Assembly: GCF_000003195.3 (NCBI RefSeq)
Contig: NC_012870.2
Coordinates: 23,552,501 to 23,616,500 of the forward strand
DNA length: 64,000 nucleotides
Source: Sorghum bicolor
Taxonomy: Eukaryota > Streptophyta > Magnoliopsida > Poales > Poaceae
Reading direction: 5' to 3'
The position numbers and the translations under genes are program-made. The notes below the pieces were generated by a model. The model had not been told where the DNA came from. It searched no databases and saw only the letters and a program-made list of their open reading frames with translations. Positions 10,637 through 22,521 of this stretch are shown here, one piece after another; position 1 is the first letter of the stretch, and every line of letters starts with the position of its first letter.

Positions 10637-11042
10637 TATCGACAAAAGCTGGTCAGCAATCTACCTAGGGTATGCCCAAGGTAGTAGATTGTTAGCACAT
10701 AGGTGCGCAAGCTAAGAACTAGATGGTGACGCAAGATACAGACAAGGATTTTATCTAGGTTCGGCTGCCGTGAGGGCGTAATACCTATGTCTTGCGTCTG
10801 ATTGTATTGATATGAGATGTAATGTGATCACAGACTTGTCCTCTAGGGGCCTCTGCCCCTCTTATATATCGCGAAGGGACAGTTACAAATAAAGTATCAT
10901 ATTTGGTACAATATCTTCTTGTAGCCTTGCAGTGCACGCCGACCAGCGTCGTGCACATCATGTCTTCATCTTGTGGGTCGGGCCACCTCCGATGGTGCGG
11001 CTCATGTTGACCCATAAGGGTATAGGAGTTTATACCCCCACA
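10637..11042 (-). repeat. 5' LTR of the short gypsy element
   Basis: Matches the left LTR along its length with small indels. It contains a minus-strand TATA box (plus TTATATAT at 10862-10869), giving the promoter for the element transcript. Confidence 0.8.
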
Positions 11043-11044
11043 GG

Positions 11045-11157
11045 CATATGTCTAAACAACCCCCTAAACTAACATTGGGTTCAATTTACTCTCTTCAACT
11101 ACACATGTCTAAACAACCCCTAAATTAACATTGGGTTCAATTTACTCCCTTCAACTA
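11045..11157. repeat. 57-bp tandem duplication
   Basis: Copies 11045-11101 and 11102-11157 share ATGTCTAAACAACCCC and AACATTGGGTTCAATTTACT. The first copy abuts the right end of the short gypsy element. Confidence 0.85.
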
Positions 11158-13387
11158 TTTAACAACTATTTAAGTTGGTCCAACTAACACCTGAAAAAGA
11201 TTTTTCTTTTTTGTTTTTCTATGCACAAATTATATTTTTAATATATATTTGTGCACGCGCGTGTGTAGTTTGTGTGTGAAAAAGGGCATGCAAAAGTAAT
11301 TTCATTATAAATCTAATAATCTCAATCGTGTATTGTCATTTTGTATATAACTTTTTGATACAGATGTCAAAGTTTAAAAACTTAATTTAGGACAAAGCTA
11401 CGGGCATATATTTGTGATTGAATGAAGTAATATTTAATTTCCAAAAAAATATTCAAGGTATTTTCCTAGCATGCATGTTAATTAAGGGCATAACATTGAT
11501 GTTTTACGGACGATTTTAATCAGGATAAGGCTTGAGAAAAAGGAAGCCAAAAGTAATTTATCTAGGCCTACTCCTTCCTATTATTAAAATCCTTGTTTTT
11601 TATATTCAGCATTATTTTACTTAAATAGGACAATTGAAGCAAGCTCTAGATGCAAAGTTGACACATATAGTTTATAGGTTTTTACTGTAAAAGAATTTAG
11701 CATCGCTGTACTGTCTCTTATAATAAATGACCTACATTCTATGCTCCATATGTATCTTGAGAAATGCAAAACTGAAGAAAGCAGAACCATGAGATATCTC
11801 TCTATTTCATTAATACTATCAAGAGTATTATAAAGCTGATTACATATTTACATAAGACCAGCAAGTCTATGTACTCTCTACACACCCCTGTCTCCATAAA
11901 TTCAACTATTTATATATGCATGTTGTGTGTTACTTACTATTGACACCATGCACACATGTATGCATACAGTGATGATCATGTCTAGCTCAGACTCAAGCTA
12001 ATTTCTTAACTACGCGTGCCAAACGCACGTGCTATGAGACGGAACAAAAATATAAAGTATATAGAGAATTAACTTGTGTCTTTGATAATAAACAGCTTGA
12101 TAGCAGAGCAGCGCAACATATCAAAATTAGCAAACTAACTTGACATAGGCATATCAGTAAACACCTTGTGTACATGAATTAAAACAGTACATAAACTTGA
12201 ATCCATCAAACAAACAAGCTATCCAATCTTCCCGAAATGATGTACTTGCATCAGCTAACTCACTAATATAGCAGCCTCTCCTCATAATCAATATATCAAA
12301 GAATGCACATCTGCCTTTCATACCAACTCATCCATACAAGCAACCACTTCACATATGGAACAAAAGCATGCAAGATGGTATCTTAATCAACACATACACC
12401 ACACAAAAATACCAAACTAATAGATGACATCATGATTTGTGTGAAAACCCTTGCAGGGAAAAATCACACGCGACGGTAAAGATGATTCCACTAGCTAGGA
12501 GATAAATCAAATACAAGAGGTGAGAGACAAATGAGGGGAGGCTTCAAATCTCCATAAATCTCTCTCTTTTATTGGTGAATTTGGTACATCAAAGCCTTTT
12601 CAGTACTCACACACTAACCCTAGCTCTCTCACAAGCCAAAGAACAGATCTATGTGGAAAGGTTCAGAACGGCATCTGTAGCTCGAGATTATACAAACAAC
12701 CCTAATTCAGTCATCAATCTTAACGCCAGCCACTTCGACCTCCTAGTACAAACTTCTATTCCCATCTTGGCGCCTCTTCAAACTCACACAAACTGGATGT
12801 CATAAGACACGCGTGCCCGTGTCCTCTCTGCCTTCTCCGCGTGCGATACTACATGGCCCGCACAAGACCTGCGGCGGCGCGCCTACCGGAACATGGCAAG
12901 GCCCACGCCGCGCTGAGCACCCAGGCCGCTTCCCCGTCGTCTTTGCCTGCCGCAGGCGATGCTGATGCTACGTGGCCGCACAAGAGCCTGCGCCACCGGG
13001 GCGTCTACCGGACCGGACCACGCCACGGCGTACGCGGCAGGCATCGCCGTGCCCTGGCCGCGCGCCGGCACGCTGTTGCTGGTTTCTCTCCGCAGGCGCG
13101 GCGCTCGCGCGGTCGCAGGATGACGCGACACGCCGTGCTGCATGAAGACCGCGCTCTTGCTGGCTGCGCCGTGCGTGCTGCCCTTGACCGCCCCGACATC
13201 CGCCACGGCGGCTTCATCATGTGTCCCTCGATCTACACTCAGCTCGGGAGCAACTGAGTCCTCCTCGAGCTCCCCGATTCTTCGATTTATTTCTGGATGC
13301 CATGCATGCAAGCATCTCTTTGACCGATCGACGCGCGCGGCGCCCTCGCTCGAACGCGCAGGTGGTCTCTGACAGAGTCGCCTCGCC
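11158..13387. other. Intergenic DNA, no gene recognised
   Basis: 11158-12560 is AT-rich and unremarkable. 12570-12830 is less AT-rich. 12840-13250 is GC-rich with an internal imperfect repetition (TGGCCCGCACAAGACCTGCG near 12852 and TGGCCGCACAAGAGCCTGCG near 12972). Open frames on both strands of the GC-rich part have no domain I can name. Confidence 0.4.
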
Positions 13388-13470
13388 GTCAAGAACCACT
13401 GGAACTCAAGAAGCGCCTCCTCGCCGCCGCGGCCGCCTCCGCCCCCGCCTCGCCGTCGACGGCCGGCGCC
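13388..13470 (+). pseudogene. Possible remnant of an R2R3-MYB gene
   Basis: GTCAAGAACCACTGGAACTC encodes VKNHWN, the usual end of the MYB R3 repeat. It is followed, one frame away, by KKRLLAAAAASAPASPSTAG, which resembles the KKRLL stretch just after R3. The upstream R2/R3 helices are not visible, and a frame change is needed between the two parts. This is a short match in GC-rich DNA, so the call is weak; chance similarity is possible. Confidence 0.3.
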
Positions 13471-13926
13471 CGCACCTCCTTCCAATACCGCGCACGCGTC
13501 ACAGTTCCCGTCGCTCGCCATACCGACCGTGGAGGCCGAGGCGTACACCTGCGACGACTTCCTGGCGCCCGCGGTCGACGGCACCGCGCTCGATGACCCC
13601 GTTCGCCGCCGCGGAACAGAGAGAAACTGACTACGTTCTACATTAATCCGGTAGCAACAGAAGAAAAAAAAAAGCCCAGTCTCTACAGATTCACACAACG
13701 CAATGGAATTGGCTGGGGTGGTTATCTTGGTTACCTGGATCTGGATGTCGGCTAGATGCCCCAATCCTTGCTCCGACGAAAGCTCCGGAAGATCCAACGC
13801 AAGGGGAAACGAGAGGTCCGGCTCTGCCATAGCCCTCCACAGCTCAATGAAATCACTGTTATAGCAATAGCGACAGATCATCATTAGAGGATCGAGTTCG
13901 ATTGATCCTTTTACAGGATCATCATT

Positions 13927-14815
13927 AGCAGCGACTCAAGGGCGGATGCGAGGAGCGAGCATCTGGCTGGAGCTGGAATCACCTTCTAGGAGGGGCGACG
14001 AAGCCCATGCGGCATGCGCGGAGGAAAAGAACAGAGACGAGGAAGCAGCAGGTACGTGTATTTGAAGGCAGTGACCAGTGAGCAAACATGGACTTGAGCT
14101 TGGAACAGGACTGAGCTCAGAAAGTCAAAAGTGGGTTTGATAAAAGAGTGACGTCCGCATGAAGAACGAGAGGATGTGTGATTTAAAATAATAAGACTGT
14201 ATTCTTATTCTTGGGTGTCTCGTCTCACAATAAATCAATCAATTTTAAATTTATTTAATTTTATATAAAATAATATTAGCATTTATAATATCAAATAAGT
14301 AGGTGTGCTCCGTCTTTATTATTTATAGTTTCAAAACAGTTTTTTTTGTCTCTCTTAGACGACACACATCCCATTGCACATTTAATGATGCATTTGGTAG
14401 GAGGATATCCAAAACAGTAGTAGTAGGTTTTTTTTGTAAAATAAGCACCCTAGTATTTTCGTTGTATTTAATAAATATTATCTAATCATGGACTTTACTC
14501 AGGGTCACTTAAATCCTGCCACTATAAATAAATATTTATACTACCGTCACTATAAACAGATTTATATACTATCAGTTTTCTTAATAAAAATCACCACTGT
14601 AATGATTGTTCAGAAATTTGCAAATTGGTTAAATCGGGCTCAGCTCAGCATTGGCAGCGACTAAGGGCAGATTCGGGGAGCGAACATCTGGCTGAGCTCA
14701 CCTTGTGGGATGGACGACGGAGACGCCGAGACAAAGCCCATGCATGGAGGAAAAAGAACGGAGACGAGGATCTGATTTAGCAGCACGTAAGTAGTACATT
14801 TGAAGGTAACGAGGA
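13927..14815. repeat. Local duplication of about 160 bp (13927-14085 and 14647-14815)
   Basis: Both copies contain GCAGCGACT-AAGGGC, GAGCGA-CATCTGGCTG, GACGA...AAGCCCATGC, GGAGGAAAA-GAAC-GAGACGAGGA and CAGCA-GTA-GT. The copies are diverged and lie in the same orientation with about 560 bp between them. No coding function is evident. Confidence 0.65.
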
Positions 14816-16406
14816 AAGGTAGACTCGACCTTACCACCCAGTGAGCTGACGGGTCTGATAATTACTCTAGGAAATTGTGTATAGATGGAATTAAATGAGA
14901 TTCTTTTTCAAGGTACTTTCAAAAAGATGACTGTTTAGCTTTCTAAGAAGTCAATCAATTTCAAGTTTGACTAAATCTATATAAAACAACAACTTCTAAT
15001 ATTTATGATATCAAAATAAATATCATTAGATTAATTATGTAATTTATTTTTTTATAAACATATTCTCTCTTTTTCTCCAAATTAAATCAACTTTTAGAGT
15101 TATGTTAAGTCAAACTATTTTGGTTTTGATTAATTTTAATATAGTTTGACTTAAAGTGGCTCTAAAATTGATTTATTTATGGATGGAAGGAATATTTGGA
15201 AACATAAATGTTGATATTATTTTTGTATAAACTTAGCTAAAATCAATTTGATTGATTTGTTGAAACGAGATGTGCAATTTTTTTAGACAGGACTAAGTCA
15301 TCAGTCAGGCACGTGGTTGTGTTGGTTCAGTTATTATCTTTTATCTCTTTGCTTTGATGATGCGATGGTATTACTTGAATTTCCATTTACAAACCGTATA
15401 TGCATTTCATTACTAAGAATTATACCAACTTTCGTGCATACGTATTTAGTATTGTTATTTTGCCAACTACCAATATTAACATTTCCACACTGTAGAACTG
15501 GTACAATTAAAATTCATTTCAAAAGTATTTTCTTATAATCCTAATTGTGTTATTAGTAACAGCTAGTAAATATGTCCATGAATTGCAATAGGAAAAAAAT
15601 AACAAACATTTAAGAAAAACAAAGACCCAAATAATACATATATCTTATATTTTACTTTTTTATAAATTTTCATCTAGAACTGTGTTTGAAAATATATTTG
15701 TTAGACTAAACTGGACAACTAACTTTAGATTTCAGTCCACAGTTAGATTGATTAAACCATATTGTTGAGCAAGGTTGTAACAATAGGATACATTTTGTTT
15801 CTAATTACTTCATCCGTCCACGAAAGAGTCAATTTCTAGTAAGTTTCACATCGATTAGTAGAGCTGCTAAATACCAATAGTACCCTCAATTAATTTACTT
15901 CCACCATTATGCAGCATAGTAAACAATGCTTGGGTTACGCGTTGTCTTTTCATTTACTGTAGACACCTGCTTGTTTTTTTTTGCCAAACACTTATTTTTA
16001 AAATAGCTTCATGGGGTTGAAGTTGTTTTTTCTTCTCTCACAAAGACATGAGTTGGGATGAAGCTAAAGAAAGTAGTTTATTGCAACTCTCTCCCTCATT
16101 TCTCTTTTATCTATGCATGAAGTAGTTGGTGAAGCTATTTTATTAAACACCTTTTTCAAAACAGCTCAACTTCATCTAAAAAGTTGCTCATGAAGTTATT
16201 TTCTAAAAAAACAGCTTTATTAGTGAAGTTAAGCTGTGTCAAACAAACTTATAATTTTATGAGGATGAAACTCTTCTACATTATTTCTAAAATACAAGTG
16301 TTTTAGAAACTAAGCCATAAAACCTCTATTGGAAAAGAACGGATAAAACCAGTTTGAACACGTGCTCCCTCCGCACTCCTCTCGTAGCACTCTGCGTGCA
16401 CACTGA
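14816..16406. other. AT-rich intergenic DNA with MITE debris
   Basis: Contains fragments of Stowaway-like MITEs (around 14930-15060 and 15230-15290) with a further inverted-repeat MITE inside (about 15060-15200: ATTAAATCAACTTTTAGAG against CTCTAAAATTGATTTAT). A hairpin-prone repeat lies at about 15980-16260 (TTGCCAAACACTT against AAGTTAAGCTGTGTCAAACA). No gene is recognised. Confidence 0.5.
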
Positions 16407-16649
16407 GGCCTTGTTTAGTTCCCAAAAATTTTGCAAAAAATGAATAGTACCATTTTCATTTATATTTGACAAATATTATTCAATCATGTGCTAACTAGAC
16501 TTAAAAGATTCGTCTCGTTAATTCCGACCAAACTATACAATTAGTTTTTATTTTTGTCTATATTTAATACTTAATGCATGCGTCTAAAGATTTGATGTGA
16601 TGGGGAATCTGAAAAATTTTGTAAAATTTTTTAGCAACTAAACAAGGCC
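16407..16649. mobile_element. Tourist-like MITE, GGCCTTGTTTAG family
   Basis: Ends GGCCTTGTTTAGTTCC and AACTAAACAAGGCC, flanked by TGA at 16404-16406 and 16650-16652. Total 243 bp. Confidence 0.9.
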
Positions 16650-16843
16650 TGAACTACATGGCCCACTCCTCCCACTGCCAATACGCAGCCGCCTCCTCTC
16701 CACGCCGCGGCATCCAGACAATTATCTGCCATGTCGCCTTTGACCACGCCCCGTGCAGTCGATGGCGATGACACGGCGGACAACAGTTTAGCCGATGCGT
16801 TCCGTGACGCTGCGAATCTCAGCGTGGGCCGGCTCCTACACTT

Positions 16844-17030
16844 GCCTTGTTTAGTTCTAAAAAAATTTACAAAATTTTTCAGATTCCTCATCATATCGAA
16901 TCTTTAGACGTATATATAGAATATTAAATATATACGAAAATAAAAACTAATTGCACAATTTGGTCGGAATTGACAAGACGAATCTTTTGAGTCTAGTTAG
17001 TCCATAATTAAACAATATTTGTCAAATACA
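16844..17030. mobile_element. Partial MITE of the GGCCTTGTTTAG family, opposite orientation
   Basis: Starts GCCTTGTTTAGTTCTA and runs through AATCTTTAGACG and GACGAATCTTTTGA to CAATATTTGTCAAATACAAG, where it breaks off without the second inverted end. About 190 bp of GC-rich unassigned DNA separates it from the complete copy at 16407. Confidence 0.7.
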
Positions 17031-17101
17031 AGGGATTGAGTTCGCGAGGGATAGAAACATGTGCAGCAAAAAGAGGTGGAGGAATTTGACTCTAACGTGA
17101 G

Positions 17102-17340
17102 GGCCTTGTTTAGATATGAAATGTTTTTGGATTTCGCTACTGTAGCACTTTCGTTTGTTTGTGGTAAACATTGTTCAATCATAAACTAGGATCAAAAGAT
17201 TCGTCTCACGATTTACAGGCAAACTGTGTAATTACTTTTTATTTTCGTTTATATTTAATACTTTATACATGTGCCGCAAGATTTAATGTGACGAGAAATC
17301 TTGAAAACTTTTTGGTTTTTGTTCGGAAGTAAACGAGGCC
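17102..17340. mobile_element. Tourist-like MITE, GGCCTTGTTTAG family
   Basis: Ends GGCCTTGTTTAGATATG and AAGTAAACGAGGCC, flanked by GAG at 17099-17101 and 17341-17343. Confidence 0.85.
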
Positions 17341-18673
17341 GAGATAGAGTCGAACTCCGACCAAAATAACTGTTTAGTTTTGAGTTTTTGATACGTATGA
17401 AAATGAGACGCGGTCATCATGGGTCACAGTTGAAGATTGTTTTTTTATTATCGTGGAAGTAAATTGGACTCCTTTCCCGAGCACTTGCTCTTTCTTGTTT
17501 TCACATAATTCTTGTTTCTTTAGTTTGGATTCCTGTTCATGTTACTCGTTATGGGTGAATCTATCCGTATTAGGATTTCTATATACCTATCAAAGTTGCA
17601 TTAAGATTCCTGGCATACGTATCATAAATAAAACATCCGAGCTTCAACTATCTGTAGTTAGGGAGAAGTGGACGGAAAAAATGAATGGACGAAAAAAGTC
17701 CAGAAATTTTATCTCTTTATTATTAAAATAGGCATAGAGTATAGATGCAAGTTTTGCAAATTTTATTTGGCATATGTTGTTATTTGTCAACTCCGAAAAC
17801 GATACGGGGAGGAAACAAAAAAGGCATCTCCAAGTGTTTGATAATTTTGAGTTGGCAAAAAACATTCTGCTGGTTCCGCAGATCAAAGAAGAAGTATCAA
17901 GTTGTCAGTTTGCTATAAAAGCGTGTGCATGCAGTATGCCAAACCTATTCCAGGTGTGCATAAATGTCAAAAAAGAAGGAAAATTTGACAACTTGCTATA
18001 AATGGCATGCCAATTGCCAAACTGTTGGATAAGAGATTTTGAGAGTTTTAACAAAAAAACAAGAATCCCAAACCTATTTATAAAACTATTGCAGTTGCTC
18101 CATAAATTATCTATGGTCAAAAACTGTTACTGTTTTAAATTGCTCTGAGATAAACCGAGTGATGCGGACAATCTAGAAGATCAATCATCATCGCTAATAA
18201 AATCAGTACTCCCTCTCTTCTATAAAAAGTGTCATTCTCGCTTCTAAAGAAGTCAAATAATTTCAGTTTTAACCAAATATATATTCAAAATATTAATATA
18301 TAGTTATCGTACATAATTAATATTATTAGATATATCATTGAATCTGTTTATAGTAATAAACTTATTTGAGTATATAAATATTGCTGATATTTTCTAAACT
18401 AAGCAAAGTATGATTTGCACGTACAAGTTGGCTTTTCACTCAAAGCTATCTGCAAAAGCAGCTTATGACTAGTACAATTTTCACGGGCTGTGCCTTTCAA
18501 GTTTTCACGAAAATTATCCCCTGCACTAGTTATATGTACGTACCAGTTTTTTCTTCATGGGTTCTTTTTCCATACCCGCGAGAAACCTTCGCTCGCAGGC
18601 GCATGCAATAGGGTCATGGCAGTGGTGCTCGTCTGGCCCATCCTCTCCAATTTCGGCGAGCCCCACACCAAGA
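17341..18673. other. Intergenic DNA, no gene recognised
   Basis: Mostly AT-rich. A Stowaway-like MITE fragment starts near 18209 (ACTCCCTCTCTTCTATAAAA). Short open frames are present but none has recognisable content. Confidence 0.5.
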
Positions 18674-19128
18674 CGAAAGCTCTAATTTAATTTTAGATAA
18701 TTGATAAAATCTAAAAACTAATCATTATGCTAAGCCTGTAGATATAGAATTATAAGTTCTATACCAAGTGTAAAGCTAGAGGGTCGATCATCATGTGATG
18801 ATCATTAATTAGATGATCAAGTGCTCAACTTAAAAAAGAAATAGAAAAACAAAACAAAGGTATAAGGCCTTGTTTAGTTCACCCAAAAAACCAAAAAGTT
18901 TTCAAGATTTCCCGTCACATTAAATCTTGCGGCACATGCATGAAGCATTAAATATAGACGAAAACAAAAACTAATTACACAGTTTGCCAGTAAATCACAA
19001 GACGAATCTTTTGACTCTAATTAATTTATAATTGGACAATATTTGCTACAAACAAACAAAAGTGCTACAGTATCGAAATCCAAAAAATTTTCATATCTAA
19101 ACAAGGCGTAGATTTTTGGTGATCAAGA
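18674..19128 (+). repeat. Old Sirevirus LTR relic, left part
   Basis: After removal of the MITE at 18866-19108, this stretch matches the reverse complement of the young Sirevirus LTRs at 20559-22502 and 28983-30941. The matches are GAAAGCTCTAATTT-ATTTTAG at the LTR start, then GATGATCAAGTGCTCAACTT, AGAAATAGAAAAACAAAACA, and TTTTTGGTGATCAAGA. It stops at the TIR element boundary (19128) and resumes at 31630. Confidence 0.75.
18866..19108. mobile_element. Tourist-like MITE inside the old LTR relic
   Basis: Ends GGCCTTGTTTAGTTCA and ATCTAAACAAGGCG, with the family interior in reverse orientation. Flanks are TAA and TAG, a duplication with one mismatch. It interrupts the LTR relic between AAAGGTAT and TAGATTTTTGG. 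Confidence 0.8.
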
Positions 19129-19479
19129 GAATTTTTTTTATTTTTAGCCTAAAATTTAAAACATATTTCAAATTTAACTCGGTTTCAAAAAAAAAAATTC
19201 AAAAGTAGCCCGTTTGGCCCCGCCACCATGCATGGCGGGGCAAATGAACAGTACCCCCGCCATGCATGGCGGCGGGGTACAGCTGCCACATGGCATGCAA
19301 CATAAGGCCCCTGCTGACGTGTACCCCGCCATGATCCATGGCGGGTTAGGCGTTCCCCACCCTCCATCATGACGGGGTATTACGTCCTAAAATAATTGTT
19401 ATTTATATTTTTTGAGAAATAAATTTGATTAAAATATATATGACAAAGTTATTTAAAATATGTAATTAGTATTAGTGGA

Positions 19480-20430
19480 AAGATCTTTAAATCTAGTTTT
19501 TTAACAAATTTATTTAAAAATATAATTATTGTATATATATTTTTTATAAAGCGAGTCAAACTAGTGATACGGAAAAACGACAGTTAAATAAGAACTAAGA
19601 AAGTACTCTATGTTTCAAAGCTGTTAAAGGCACGGGGTCGCAAATAACAGTGCAAATAACTTTGACTTAATTTATAAAAGATACAATTTCTAATTTCAAA
19701 TAAATTTATTAAAAAACTAAATTTAAATATCTATTTAATGATATTTATATTATATTACAAATATTAATATTTTTAATATATATATATATTTAAAGTTATT
19801 TTTCGAGAAGCAAAAATAACATACATTTAGGAAACACAGATGACCGCATGCGGGCACAATGCCGCTAGCGAGCACAGTGCTGCACAACGCGCACAGTACT
19901 GCACAGGAGAGCACAACGCGCACAGTACTGCACAGGAGAGCACAACGCGCACAGTACTGCGCAGGAGAGAGAGCATAGTGCTGCACAGTGCCACCTCACA
20001 GCTGCACAGTGCCGTCTACCGCTGCTGTACCGTGCTATGCTATCTCTTCATTCTTAAATATTTCGTTTTCTATTCTCGAAAAAAAACTTTAATTTATATA
20101 TGTTAAAAATATTAATATATATAATATAAAATTATTATCATTAGATAGATATTTAGAGCTAATTATTTAATAATTTTATTTAAAGTTAGAAATATTGTAT
20201 ATATCTTTTATAAATCAAGTTAAAGTTTTTTCACTGTTATTGTTATGCTATAAGATACTGCATGTGCAATATTTATATCTTTAAATAATAGTTTTGAAAT
20301 ACCGAGTACTCTCTTGGTTTTATTTAACTGTCGTTTTTTACATACCACAATTTAACACGATTTATAAAAAATATATACAATATTTATATCTTTAAATAAA
20401 TTTGTTAAAAATCTAGATTTATATTTGAAT
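19480..20430. repeat. Long inverted repeat (hairpin), arms about 330-370 bp
   Basis: Left arm about 19480-19810 and right arm about 20060-20430 are reverse complements with scattered mismatches. Pairs include TTTTTAACAAATTTATTTAA, AAACGACAGTTAAATAA, TTTATAAA, ATAACAGTG and TTCTCGAAAAA. The 250-bp spacer is GC-richer and holds a 29-bp tandem repeat. It lies inside the TIR transposon, left of the Sirevirus insertion. Confidence 0.8.
19882..19968. repeat. 29-bp tandem repeat, three copies, in the hairpin loop
   Basis: Copies at 19882-19910, 19911-19939 and 19940-19968, unit starting GCACAACGCGCACAGTACTG. The last copy has one change (GCGCAGG). Confidence 0.95.
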
Positions 20431-20558
20431 GGTGACGCTGCCAAAAAGATTAGATTTAGAAAAAGAAAACTTTTAGTTTTAAAATTGAAAATAGTTTAAA
20501 AAAAGGTTAGAAATAAAAAAAATTTGTCGCGTCGTCTTCAGCGGAGCTGCTGCCACGG

Positions 20559-22502
20559 TGAAAGGTCCTAATATGGCTAGAGGGGGGGTGAATAGCCTAT
20601 TTAAAAATTCTACAAAACTCACTAGAGCAAGTGGTTAGTAAATAACAAAGCGAAGCTTTTTGCTCTAGCTCTAGTGGGGTGTTGCAAGCCACCTATCCAA
20701 CAATTCTAGTTGATATGATCACTAGGCACACAAGAGCTAAGTCACTACTTACACTAGAGAGCTATCTAAAGTTTCTATACATGTAAGTAAGCTACTTTAG
20801 TTTGCGGGAAAGTAAGAGAGATGGTTTGATCTTTATACCGCCGCGTAGAGGGGATGAACCAATCAATAATATGAAGTCCAATCACCGAGAGAAATCCAAA
20901 GTACAATCACAATGGAGACACACGATTTTCTCCCGAGGTTCACGTGCTTGCCGGCACGCTACGTCCCTGTTGTGTCGACCAACACTTGGTGGTTCGGTGG
21001 CTAAGAGGTGTAGCACAAACCTCGTCCTCACTAGGACACCACAAGAACCTACCCACAAGTGAGGTAACTCAATGACACGAGCACTTTACTAGAGTTACCT
21101 TTCGGCTCTCCGCCGGGGAAGGTACAAGACCCCTCACAATCACCGGGAGATGGCCACGAACAATCACCAACTCGTGCCAATCCTCCTCCGCTGCTCCAAG
21201 CCGTCTAGCTGGCGGCAACCACCAAGAGTAACAGGAAAACCGCAGCAAAAACGATCCCCAAGTGCCACTAGATGCAATCACTCAAGCAAATGCACTTGGA
21301 GTCACTCCCAATCTCACAAAGATGTATAATCTATGAAGGAGAAGAGTGGGAGGTGTTTGCTTAGGCTCACAAGGATGTCTAGTATGTTAGAATGCCAAGG
21401 GTGTAAGCCCCAAGCCGGCCAAACACGTATATATAGCCCCTCAAACAAATAGAGCCGTTGGCTCTTTCACTGGGCAAACTGCAGGGTCACCGGACGCTCT
21501 TAAAGGGGCACCGGACGCTCAACACCTGCGTCCGGTGCTCCAACGTCAGCCGCGTGTCAGAGTCTAACGGTAACCTGCAGAGCACCGAACGCTGAGCAGG
21601 TTGGTCCGGTGCACACCGGACTCATTCGCAGAGAGCTTCGCAAACTGCAGGGTCACCGGACGCAAGCCACCGGACGCACCCTTAGCGTCCGGTGCTCACC
21701 GGACCCATGCGCAGAGAGGGTCGCAAAACGCCCGCACACCGGACGCGCACCACCAGACGCTCAAGCCAGCGTCCGGTGCCTATCGTCCGATGCCTTACCC
21801 TAACTGGGCCAGGCACTGTCTGCACACCGGACGCTCAGACACAGCGTCCGGTGCCTCTGAGCCAGCGTCCGGTGAGTGTTCCTCAGCGAGAAACACTCCC
21901 ACGACTTCTCCAATTTTCCCACCGGCGCAATAGAAAATATGCACTTCATTTTCTCAAAAAGCACCGAATCCCACCGCGCAAGCTCGGCGGGAGGAAGAGA
22001 GGAACCCATCCTCTCTCTACTCTTCAAACTCCACCTCCTTCTCAAAGTGTGCCAACACCACGAAGTGTGTACCAACAAGTGCACGTGTGCTAGCATTTTC
22101 ACAAACATTTTCTTTGAAGGAGTTAAGTTAGCTCACTAGGTTCTAAATGCATGCACATGAATAATGACACCTAGTGGCACTCGATAACCGCTTAGCCAAA
22201 GAATTCCCCTCTTTATAGTATGGCTATCTATCCTAAATGTGATCACACCCTCTATGGTGTCTTGATCACCATAACCAAAACCCTAAGCAATACCTTTGCC
22301 TTGATCTCCATAGGGTTTTGTTTTTCTCTTTCTTCTTTTCCAAGTTGAGCACCTGATCACCTTGTGGTCATCACCATCATCACCATGATCATCACTTGCT
22401 CCATCACTTGGCATGTACCAACCTCATTAAGTCTACACACACTTAGCATAGAGGTTAGTACTAGGGTTTCATCAATTATCCAAAACCAAACTAGGGCTTT
22501 CA
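20559..22502 (-). repeat. 3' LTR of Sirevirus 1
   Basis: 1944 bp. It contains the CACCGGACGC/GCGTCCGGTG array (21483-21880) and, downstream of it on the minus strand, a TATA box (plus TATATATA at 21428-21435). Small plus-strand frames in it are repeated identically in the other LTR and are not genes. Confidence 0.93.
21483..21880. repeat. CACCGGAC palindrome array in 3' LTR of Sirevirus 1
   Basis: About a dozen CACCGGACGC or GCGTCCGGTG half-sites in both orientations, often paired as palindromes. Conserved CACCGGAC-type palindromes upstream of the LTR promoter are reported for Sireviruses. Here the core is GACGC. Confidence 0.85.
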
Positions 22503-22521
22503 ATCTCCCCCTTTTTTTTAA
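22503..22521 (-). other. Polypurine tract of Sirevirus 1
   Basis: On the minus strand an A-run followed by GGGGGAGAT directly abuts the 3' LTR. This is the primer for plus-strand DNA synthesis. Further AGGGGGAG-like tracts at 22647 and 23070 fit the multiple polypurine motifs of Sireviruses. Confidence 0.85.

Larger units (their letters stand above)
8581..11042 (-). mobile_element. Short Ty3/gypsy-type LTR element, non-coding, minus orientation
   Basis: Two LTRs of about 0.4 kb (8581-8990 and 10637-11042) flank 1.65 kb of internal sequence. Orientation is set by a primer-binding-site-like TGGCGCGCCAGG next to the right LTR and by TATA boxes on the minus strand. Flanking 5-mers GGTAT (8576-8580) and GGCAT (11043-11047) are probably a target duplication with one mismatch. 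There is no gag or pol. A short minus-strand frame near 10590 (MAIILDFAAMARGFTFTV..., soon stopped) may be a gag remnant. The element is internally deleted or a small non-autonomous derivative, dependent on enzymes supplied elsewhere. Confidence 0.8.

Noticed and set aside
12883..13884. 333-codon minus-strand open frame
   Set aside because: It lies in GC-rich DNA where long frames arise by chance, has low-complexity Gly/Arg/Ala runs, no recognisable domain, and overlaps open frames on the other strand.
19750..20106. Cys/Ala-rich frames in the hairpin loop
   Set aside because: They translate the 29-bp tandem repeat and lack any other support.
20802..22139. Small plus- and minus-strand frames in the Sirevirus LTRs (repeated at 29230-30547)
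   Set aside because: They sit in LTR sequence and in the CACCGGAC array; the sense transcript is minus and the coding genes are internal.
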